A stretch of DNA of 64,000 nt from Penium margaritaceum (lineage: Eukaryota > Streptophyta > Zygnematophyceae > Desmidiales > Peniaceae), in assembly GCA_023375785.1 (NCBI GenBank), contig SZWC01001588.1:203210-267209 (forward strand), in the 5' to 3' direction. Both the position numbers and the translations under genes were made by a program. This document shows positions 9,270 through 16,978 of this stretch, piece after piece. The notes below the pieces were generated by a model. It worked only from the letters and a program-made list of their open reading frames with translations. It did not search any database and was not told the DNA's origin. The stretch's first letter is position 1; each line of letters opens with the position of its first letter.

Positions 9270-11203
9270 CTCCTTGACTACGAGGAGGAGCCGGCGGACG
9301 CGGAGGTCGATGATGTGGCGTCGGAGCGCGGTGGTGTAGCAGGTGCAGCAGCCGACGCGGAGGACTCCGACGACGATGCAGCTGGGCTGGAGATCCGGCG
9401 GAATGATCCGTCGAAGGAGGCACCGCGGGTGCCGAAGCGCACACTCCCGACGGAGTTCGCGTCGGGCATCAGAGAAAAATCCTCCGGACGCGCCGCCTGT
9501 CCGGTTGATGGTTCACCAGAGCGGGAAGAATCCTTGGGAAGCCGTCCGGTCGATGATTCACGGGAGCGGGCTGAGTCGGAAGGATCGCAGCAGAGCGATG
9601 AGACGCCGCCAAGATTGCCGCGCCGCAGCAGGAGGCAGCGGAAAGCGGGGAAGCGTTTCGACGCAGGCACCGGTCGATGGATCGGCATGACGCGGTGTAT
9701 GCTGGCTGCATCAACGGAACCGAAAACTGTGCAAGAGGCGCTTGCGCGGCCCGAGGGGGAGCAGTGGGACGCTGCCATCAAGTCACAGTTGGCGTCCATT
9801 GCTGAAAACGACACGTGGCAGCTGGTTGACAGGCCGAAAGACGCCAAGGTCATCGGCTCCAAGTGGGTCTTCAAGACCAAGTTCACAAAGGAAGGAGTGG
9901 TTGATAAGTACAAGGCGCGGCTCGTGGCGAAGGGGTACGCACAGCGTAAGGGTGAGAACTACGATGAGACATTCGCCCCCGTCGCCAAGTTCACAAGCAT
10001 CCGGGCGATCCTTGCGGTGGCAGCCGCGAAGGACATGGAGCTTCACCAAATGGACGAAAAGACGGCCTTGCTCAATGGCATCATTGACAATGAAATCTAC
10101 ATGGAGGTGCCGGAGGGGGTGGAGGCGCCGAAGAGCAAGGTGTGCAAGCTGCGGAAGTCCTTGTACGGGCTAAAACAATCACCCCGATGCTGGTACCAAC
10201 AGATGGACAGCTTCAAGCGTTGTGAGGAGGATCATAGCGTGTACGTGCTACGCAGCAAGAAGCTCCATCAGATTGTTGCACTCTACGTGGACGATCTGAT
10301 CTTGTGCTCCTCAGACCTCCCAAGCCTACAGCACCTGAAAGAGTAGCTGAGCAGCAGGTTCTAGATGTCGGACATGGAGTCGCTGGAGTTCTACCTCGGG
10401 GTGAGCATTACGCGGAACCGGAGGGCGAGCACGCTTGAGCTGGGACAGGCCAAATACGTGGCCGAGGTGCTGAAGCGGTACGGCATGGAGGACTGCAAAC
10501 CAATGTGCAGTCTTATCTCCACGACCTATGAACTGAGTGCGGTAATGGCACCGCAAACAAAAGAAGAGCGGGAGGACATGGCAGGGGTGCCGTACCAATC
10601 GGCGGTGGGCAGCCTCATGTACGCCATGGTGGCGACTCGACCGGACCTGGCCTACGCGGTGGGCCAAGTGAGCAGGTACGTGGCCGATCCAAGGCCACTA
10701 CACTGGCAGGCGGTCAAGCGCATCCTCCGCTACCTGCAGGCAACGCGGCACGCGCGCGTGAGGTTCGACGGCAAAGGGCGGGCGGACCCTTTGCGTCTGG
10801 TCTGCTACACGGACGCAGACTACGCTGGGGATGTGGACAAGCGGAAGTCCACATCTGGCTACGTGTTCTTCCTCGCTGGTGCAGCGGTCTCGTAGTGCAG
10901 CAGGAAACAGGACTGCGTCGCCACCTCCACAATGGAAGCAGACTACATCGCGCTGGCCGAGGCGGTCAAGGAGGCGGTGTGGCTCCGCAGGTTGCTGGGG
11001 GAGCTGGGCGTGCCGCAGTTGGAGCCTACGGTGGTGCAAGAGGACAACACCGGCTCCATCTCGCTGACCAACAACCCGACGCAGCACAGGAGGACGAAGC
11101 ACATCGACGTGCGTTATCACTACGCACGGGACATGGTCGAGAAGGGGCAGGTGGTGCTGCAGCACTGCAGCACGCACAACATGCTTGCGGATTGCTTGAC
11201 CAA
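9270..11203 (+). pseudogene. copia reverse transcriptase and RNase H
   Basis: Same frame as 7374-9269. After a Pro/Ser/acidic linker the RT begins (WVFKTKFTKEGVVDKYKARL, ARLVAKGYAQ). Motif A is MDEKTALLNG, where DVKTAFLNG is usual, then LYGLKQSPRCWY and YVDD in VALYVDDLILC near 10290. Between CWYQQMDSF and KRCEEDHSVYV a few residues usual in the family are missing, an in-frame deletion. RNase H follows (VCYTDADYAGD, STSGYVFFLAG, AEAVKEAVWLRRLL, KHIDVRYHYARD). Three in-frame TAGs occur (10344-10346, 10362-10364, 10893-10895). The last replaces TGG, which the duplicate copies keep. The body is cut at the N at 11204. Confidence 0.9.
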
Positions 11204-11204
11204 N
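11204..11204. other. single-N contig join with duplicated segment
   Basis: The 325 bp before the N (10879-11203) and after it (11205-11529) are the same RNase H segment with a few substitutions. This is an unmerged contig overlap rather than a biological tandem. Confidence 0.75.
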
Positions 11205-11620
11205 GTGCAGCGGTCTCGTGGTGCAGCAGGAAGCAGGACTGCGTCGCCACCTCCACAGTGGAAGCAGAGTACATCGCGCTGGCCGAGGCGGTCAAGGAGG
11301 CGGTGTGGCTCCGCAGGTTGCTGGGGGAGCTGGGCGTGCCGCAGCTGGAGCCTACGGTGGTGCAAGAGGACAACACCGGCTCCATCTCGCTGACCAACAA
11401 CCCGACGCAGCACAGGAGGACGAAGCACATCGACGTGCGTTATCACTACGCACGGGACATGGTCGAGAAGGGGCAGGTGGTGCTGCAGCATTGCAGCACG
11501 CACAACATGCTTGCGGATTGTTTGACCAAAGCGCAACCCGCGGACCGGCACGCGATGAGCGTGGCCACACTTAAGATGACCAGCTATGACGGGCTGGAGG
11601 GCGCAGTGGAAGATGAGTGA
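11205..11620 (+). pseudogene. copia RNase H C-terminus, second copy
   Basis: Repeats the last part of RNase H with TGG intact (AAVSWCSRKQDC, TVEAEYIALAEA) and continues to LADCLTKAQPADRHAMS and a natural TGA at 11618-11620. The small differences from 10879-11203 suggest the two sides come from different copies of the family. The TGA end contrasts with the internal TAG stops. Confidence 0.85.
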
Positions 11621-11650
11621 GAGCAAGCAAGAGCAGCGGGCATGGAAGGT

Positions 11651-11663
11651 GCAAGGGGGAGAA
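11651..11663 (+). other. copia polypurine tract
   Basis: GCAAGGGGGAGAA immediately before LTR copy 3, the plus-strand primer position. Confidence 0.75.
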
Positions 11664-12639
11664 TGTTGACAAATTGCCCCTCCGCATGTCCAAGTGCGGC
11701 GCCGCGAGGCGCTGACGAGCCGCCAGAAAATGGAAACTCCGCTCCGGCGGATCTGGCGACTCGACATTTATTCGGATCCTAAAATGGAGGATTGCCCCTG
11801 AATGTTGACAAGTTGTTGAATCCGGTGGAAGTTGTTTTGCCGGAATCGGACAAGTATCGAGGGAGATATGGCTTTCCAAAGTTGGGGTATGAGCAGCGAC
11901 TCTGGGAGCCGACTGCGGCTCGAAATCCGGTCGATAATCGACCGGACTGAGTAACAAAAATACCATTTGGAGAAAATGCTCCGATAGGCCTGCCGAGGCG
12001 TCCGTTGGATGATCCACCTGATCCGGCGGATCATCCACCGGATCCAGTAGTGCAGGTTGTTACTGAGGGACTTAGCCAAAATCCTGGCTCGGCGTCCGAA
12101 ACTCAGAAGTACGTTTTGTTACTCGGGGACTTAGTCAAAATTCTGACTGCAGGTCCGCGGACAGGTTTGGAACCTCGTCACACCACATCACCAAACATGA
12201 CCCAAAAGTGGGTAGGGTGCATGGAAACAGTGCAGGGGACCCCCACACCATGTGCAATGGTGTATGCGCCTTGGGAAAGGCGCTTTGCACGTGAACGAAG
12301 GTGCCACGGCGAGTGGCGGCGTCAGGCTTCTGTGGTGGGTGAGACCTGCGCTTCGACAATCATAACTTGAGCTACGCTTGGCCGCATTGTGCGCGTTTTG
12401 GTGCGTTGGAAAGCTCATGACTAGCCCTATAAATGTTGTGATCATGTTCATGTTAAAAAACTAACGCAAAATGACGTTATTCCCTTCGCAAACGGACTGT
12501 CTCTAAACTCCTGCTCACATAGCGTGAGGCGACCAGAAAGCTCACGCTCAGTCTCAGATTCGCCCAAAACAGTAGACGTGAACCACTAGAGACAATCAGA
12601 AAAACTTCGGGACCGGACCACGCGGATCTCATCCTGACA
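11664..12639 (+). repeat. copia LTR, copy 3 (3' LTR)
   Basis: 976 bp from TGTTGACAAATTGCCCC to CATCCTGACA, followed by the right target duplication CTAGC. It matches copy 2 along its full length, with TATAAAT at 12428-12434. Confidence 0.92.
12428..12434 (+). promoter_or_regulatory. copia LTR TATA box (copy 3)
   Basis: TATAAAT in the same conserved context as 6732-6738. Confidence 0.6.
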
Positions 12640-12644
12640 CTAGC

Positions 12645-13078
12645 TCCTCCGCACCTTAACGCGTTGGCACACATCGCAAGTGCTCACAAACCTCTTGCAG
12701 TAAGCTGCCATTGATGACCACCATTATCGACGTGCTAAGGCTCTGAGCATTTTGTCGAAGCCGAAGTGACCAGAGTAGTGGGTGTCATACGCCTCCTCTA
12801 GTACCATCTCCTTCAATGGTGCATAGCCCGGCACAAAAATCCTCTGCTCTTGCCCCCTTTGCCAATACACTCCATCACATATGGCGTCTTTCAGTGTACC
12901 TCCCGTGAACTCCATGTCCACGCCATAGCCATGCTTGAACATGCTATGTATTACTATAGATCCCATCAGTACTGAGATGGCATTGAGGCTCAATTCTGGC
13001 CTTCTCGCCAGAGGATCTGCCGGATACACCTTCCCTGGCTTGTACTGGATCTTGTAGTAAAAACGTTCTTCCAAGAAT
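12645..13078 (-). pseudogene. gypsy-1 integrase zinc-binding N-terminus
   Basis: Minus-strand continuation of the integrase that copia split. YKIQYKPGKVYPADPLARRP marks the RNase H to integrase junction. VPGYAPLKEMVLEEAYDTHYSGHFGF carries the two zinc-binding His residues, and KRFVSTCDVCQRVK carries the two Cys (HHCC finger). A TAA lies between them (the ARR-stop-WW stretch near 12724), where gypsy-2 has KYWW. The CTAGC duplication at 12640-12644 ends the copia insert. Confidence 0.85.
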
Positions 13079-13471
13079 TTACATCCTGCAGCGACAGAGG
13101 TTTGACAACGTCTTCAGGTAACTCGAGGCGTAATGATCTGTGAAATCCACGCAGTGTAACGGCTCAAGGTAGTACCTCCAGTGCTTGAACGCATGGATCA
13201 TAGCCAACATTTTATTCTTGTGGATTGCGTAGTTCAGCTCCGCACCTTGCAGCTTGCGACATGCATACGCAATCAGCTGCGACCCCTTCCTGTGATCCTG
13301 CATCAGCACCGCTCTAATGGCATAGTCGCTTACGTCCGTCGCCATGACGACCTCCTTGGATGACTCAGGATGCACTAGGACTGGAGCGTCACACATTGCA
13401 GATTTGGGTTTCTCAAAGCTCCTTGGCTCCTTCTTGTCCCATCCCCACTGGTGATCCATTCTCAAAAGCTA
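13079..13471 (-). pseudogene. gypsy-1 RNase H
   Basis: Translates as DHQWGWDKKEPRSFEKPKS, CDAPVLVHPESSKEVVMATD, VSDYAIRAVLMQDH, LNYAIHKNKMLAMIHAFKHW and FTDHYASSYLKTL, the RNase H domain of Ty3/gypsy polymerases. YAIHEKEMLAVIHA in gypsy-2 has become YAIHKNKMLAMIHA here. Directly upstream in the same frame is a TAG at 13469-13471. Gypsy-2 also has TAG at this exact position (60502-60504). The connection to RT requires a frameshift. Confidence 0.85.
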
Positions 13472-13473
13472 GG

Positions 13474-14629
13474 TCAACAGCGCACCCTTCTCTGCGTACC
13501 CCAGGATGAACTTCTGGTAGTAGTTGACAAACTAAAGGAAGACCTAGATGTCACACACGCACTTTTTTTTTGCCACTGCTTCACTGCTTCCACCTTCTTT
13601 GGATCCATGCAGAGACCCTTTTCGCTCACAATGTGCCCAAGGAAATCCACCTCCTTTTTCTCAAAATCACACTTGGAGAGCTTAGCAAAAACCTTTTCTC
13701 TCCAAAGAATGCCCAATACCTACCTAAGATGTTGCAAATGCTCTTCCAGAGTTGGGGAGTACATGAGAATACCATTGGAGAACACCACCACAAACTGGTC
13801 CAAGTGAGGGTAAAAGACATGTTCATGAGGCTCATGAATGTTGCAAGAGCATTGGTCAACCCAAACAGCATCACAAGGTTCAAAATGGTCGTACCACGTC
13901 CAAAATGCCGTCTTCTCCACATCCTACGTCGCAATCTGGATCTGATGGTACCCCGAGCGCAAATCAATCTTGCTGAATTATTGCGCACTCCTCAGCTGGT
14001 CAAACAGCTCCTCGACCCTTGGTAGTGGGTACCATTTCTCTATTGCTACGTTATTCAATGCGTGATATTCCACGCATATTCCCAGATTCCCTGTCTTCTT
14101 CTTCACAAAGAGGACCGGTGCAGCATAGGCCGACAACGACGGCCTGATGAAACCCTGCTCCGTGAACTCCTCCAAGTGCTTCTTCAGTTCACCCAGCTCA
14201 TTAGCGCTCATACGATAAGCGGCCCGCACTATTAGAGTTCCTTCTGGAACCAGCTCAATGCTATGCTTGATGTCCCGCGTTGGTTACAAACCCTTTGGCA
14301 GCTCAGCAGGGAACATGTCACTGTAGCTATCCGACACTCCCTTAATGCCTTCCGACAATTTTGTTTCTGGTGCTTTCTACTACTATCCCTCTCGTTGCTT
14401 TCTTTCTGCTACCAACACTTCCACCTCTTCAGCTGCTTCATTCCGCCGTACCCACACAAGGTACACTTTGTCCCCATTTTACTGATAGCACTTTTGGCTG
14501 TACGTAACTCAACTACGGCACCTTTCCTGCCTTGGAGTCCTTCTCCCCAGCCCATACCGGCAAAACAATCTGCTCTCCGTATTTCTTCACTGTCACCTGG
14601 TTGCGCACACAATCCACAGCAGGATTCCA
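13474..14629 (-). pseudogene. gypsy-1 reverse transcriptase and PR-RT linker
   Basis: Pieces in several frames give [47 protein letters not shown][13 protein letters not shown], [15 protein letters not shown] and VVFSNGILMYS, where gypsy-2 has the active-site FLDDILVYS; the catalytic Asp pair is lost here. FEKKEVDFLGHIVSEKGLCM and [11 protein letters not shown] follow. The linker upstream (about 14257-14500) has three consecutive TAG codons at 14377-14385, where gypsy-2 has CAG TAG, and a TAA further on. Clearly non-functional. Confidence 0.85.
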
Positions 14630-15295
14630 CTAGTGCAGCCAGTCACGTCCCAAAATGGCGTCATAGGTATCCATCGTGCACGTGCAAAAGTTTACCTCGC
14701 ACAACAGCTTGCCTAGACGGACCCTCAAAAGCTTCAGAGGCAAGCCACACTCAAGCTCCCCTTGTACCAACTTGGCCTTTGCTGGCTTCCCAGGTAGCCT
14801 TGCAAGCGTCAACCTTCCTTCGAGCTCGTTGCTGAAAAACAAGTGTGACGTGCTACAATCAAACAATGCTTTAATCTGCCAGTGAGTGTGGCGCCCCTCG
14901 CTGTCCGCAGAACCAGCCGATGAAATCTTGGCTTTCAGGAGGATTCCCGGAATGCTCCCACTTCCTTTGCTCTGTAGCAATACACTCGGCAGCTCCCTAG
15001 TTGTCGAAGGACTTTCAGGGCTGGTGTTCGCTGATGCGGACGAAGAATTACCAGCAGTTGACCGTCTACCACTCACAATTGTTGCCGTGTCCCTGCTGCT
15101 GCTTCTTTTAGTCCTTCTTGTGGTGTCCATACTTTCCACAGATCCAATAACTTCCACCACGCAGCTTGCTCTGCTGCTGGCCTCCTTGCACTGCGTTGAT
15201 CTCCATGGAGTCAGCTTGTTGGTGCTTTGTTTGACGCTGAAAATTCTCCTGCTTCTCACAAAAACCCCCTCGATGGTAGCATAGCATGTCAACAC
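14630..15295 (-). pseudogene. gypsy-1 aspartic protease
   Basis: One long frame covers KALFDCSTSHLFFSNELEG (active-site D-S/T-G-A degraded to D-C-S-T) and TYDAILGRDWLH, the ILG-DWL flap-side motif of gypsy proteases. It overlaps the gag 3' end in another frame, as in gypsy-2. The Gly loss at the active site would inactivate it. Confidence 0.8.
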
Positions 15296-15978
15296 GCTCA
15301 GCAGTGGTGACCATCACCTGGAGCTCCGTGATTCCACTTAGTACCAGCATGTGCTGAATTTCTACCTTCAAACCGTCCTGGTACTTGTCTCCATCTCCGG
15401 CTCACTCATGTCGTCAGTCTCTCAGCACAGCGCCAAGAGTCAACGCATGTACTCCAAGACTAGGCCGATCTGCTTCAGCTTCTTCAGCTTGTTGCGGGCG
15501 ACCATAGAGGAATTCAAGAGATGGAACCGATCCCTGATGGCTTGCTCAAACTGCTCCCATGTCGTCGGCACGCGAGCTCCGGCCTGCCTCGCGCCTGGCT
15601 GCCACAACATGGCATGTTGCACGACTGCGTTCAAACCTCCTTGTCGAGTGGCTAGCACATTCAGCTCCCTTCACCACTCCAATGGTGCTCCGCATAGCAG
15701 TGTCACCGGGAAAGACACACACAAAGCATCGTCCTCGGAAGGTTGACTCAGAGCCCTAAAGTAGCTGCTCATAGCAAAAAACCAGGTCCAAATGCTCGCA
15801 CCCTTAACTGGGGGAGTGGACGGTTCCGAAGCCTTTGGCTTTGGTCTTGGCGGACTCCTTGACTGGGCCGTCCAGTGTTAGTCCCGTCACGCAGGTCAGC
15901 CATCTGCCGATTGACCCGCTCATGCTCCAGCTTGAGGGCTCCCAGCTGCTCTACGATGTACTGCAGGGCCTGCTCCAT
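15108..15978 (-). pseudogene. gypsy-1 gag
   Basis: The start ATG at 15976-15978 opens MEQALQYIVEQLGALKLEHE, a coiled-coil-like N-terminus. Later pieces are ARVPTTWEQFEQAIRDRFHL, VARNKLKKLKQIG and a zinc knuckle region YWICGKYGHHKKD. The first knuckle Cys is Tyr, and a TAA follows directly after KKD where gypsy-2 has the last Cys. A TGA (Arg in gypsy-2) and at least one frameshift also interrupt it. It retains the ATG that gypsy-2 has lost. Confidence 0.85.
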
Positions 15979-16320
15979 GGCTCTAGATAGCTGTTGGCTG
16001 TTGGAGATCCTTAGAAAAAATTTGGCAGCGTTTGGACAGAAATGAAAAACAATTGGTAGCAATTTGGCAGTCCGGGATGGAAGTCTGACATCTTCGAAGT
16101 GCGTGGAAGTCACGTGTTGTCTCCCGCATGCGTACGGTAGGACGTGTAGATGCTCTGGAAAAATAAAAAAAATAGCGAGAGGTTGGCTCGTGCGTTGACT
16201 TTGAAGTCTGCTCCAAAAATCTCCTTCTTGATCAGCCTCAACGTTGTCCAGCACACTCCGTGCCTTCGCTCCTTAAAATTTGGCAAGCTCCGGCACCGCT
16301 TCCTCCCAACGTGTGGCTCC

Positions 16321-16333
16321 GGCTTTGATACCA
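16321..16333 (-). other. gypsy-1 primer-binding site
   Basis: On the element strand TGGTATCAAAGCC lies two bases inside the 5' LTR. It is the plant initiator tRNA-Met 3'-end complement (TGGTATCAGAGCC) with one difference, identical in gypsy-2. Confidence 0.75.
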
Positions 16334-16335
16334 GA

Positions 16336-16747
16336 TGTGAGAGTGTGTGCTCTCTCAATAATTAGCCTTGGTGTGTGGAGAGCACAGTCGCAGCGGGAAG
16401 ATAGACTTGGAGATGTCTGGAAGCTAGAGCTAGGTTTACAGGTTAATCACAATGAACAAAGTACAAGGTATTCATAATTTTTGGCTGGACAGGTCCTGGC
16501 CCTTGCCTACTACTTTCCCAACTTTCTACAACAAGCTACTTGCACCTCTACTCGGTGCCCTACTTGAACCTGCACTTGGTGCCCTACTTGCACCTAGTGC
16601 CTGGTGCGAGAAGTGCTCGGCCGTCGATTGTCGACATCGACGGTCTATCCTCTCTCTCGGCGAGCCGCTACGTGTGTCAGATGTCACCACGTATGTTTCC
16701 CAGTGGTGAGTGTGGTCGTGGTTTTGCGCAAGCCACCGCAAGTACCA
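16336..16747 (-). repeat. gypsy-1 5' LTR, inner part
   Basis: Begins TGTGAGAGTGTGTGCTC next to the primer site and matches 2923-3340 of the 3' LTR up to AAGCCACCGCAAGTA. There the Penelope-like element starts. The LTR resumes near 20437, and the two parts sum to about 751 bp against 734 bp for the 3' LTR. It holds three satellite-like runs near 16533-16600. Confidence 0.85.
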
Positions 16748-16839
16748 TTGATTTGGGAGAAGGCATCTCAGAGAAGCGAGGACGAAGAAATCAGAGGAGT
16801 AAAAATGGACCAGTGGAAGTCTGAGAGAAAATCGGTAAA
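16748..16839 (-). repeat. PLE terminal direct repeat, 3' copy
   Basis: 92 bp, plus-strand start TTGATTTGGGAGAAGGC and end ATCGGTAAA. It matches 20345-20436 with only a few differences. On the element strand it follows the hammerhead-like motif directly. Confidence 0.85.
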
Positions 16840-16880
16840 GGCATTACCGGTTTCGGCCAAAAAAGGCCTTCATCAGTGCC
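16840..16880 (-). ncRNA. hammerhead-ribozyme-like core
   Basis: Read on the minus strand: GGCA, CUGAUGA (16876-16870), one A, GGCC, a U6 loop, GGCC, GAAA (16854-16851), CCGG, UAA, UGCC (16843-16840). This is the hammerhead layout: GGCA pairs with UGCC (stem I), GGCC with GGCC (stem II), and ACCGGU forms a minimal self-complementary stem III, as in hammerheads that act as dimers. Departures: an extra A after CUGAUGA and one extra base between stem III and stem I. Hammerheads are known in pseudo-LTRs of Penelope-like elements. Activity of this copy is uncertain. Confidence 0.6.
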
Positions 16881-16978
16881 ATACACATTCTACCCAGACA
16901 CTACCGTTATGTAGCAGGCAATGGTCCAAAGCGACGCGAATGACTGCGCCGAAAGGAGTCGGCGGCAGGTTTTAGGTT

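Larger units (their letters stand above)
4778..12639 (+). mobile_element. Ty1/copia composite: LTR-partial-LTR-body-LTR
   Basis: Plus-strand copia retrotransposon inserted in the gypsy-1 integrase. The outer ends are flanked by a perfect 5-bp target duplication CTAGC (4773-4777 and 12640-12644), so the whole block behaves as a single insertion. It has three LTR copies (4778-5314, cut at an N; 5967-6943; 11664-12639). Between the first two lies only the RNase H end of a body, and between the last two an almost complete body. This is either a tandem formed by LTR recombination with the first body lost at the N, or an assembly artefact. Domain order (gag, PR, IN, RT, RNase H) is that of copia, with integrase before RT. 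Confidence 0.9.

Noticed and set aside
10879-11529. Biological tandem duplication of copia RNase H
   Set aside because: The copies are separated by a single N exactly at the repeat border, so a contig overlap is more likely.
16748-16839. Hammerhead core within the 92-bp direct repeat itself
   Set aside because: Neither strand of the repeat contains CUGANGA with a following GAAA in the right order; the motif lies just outside it.
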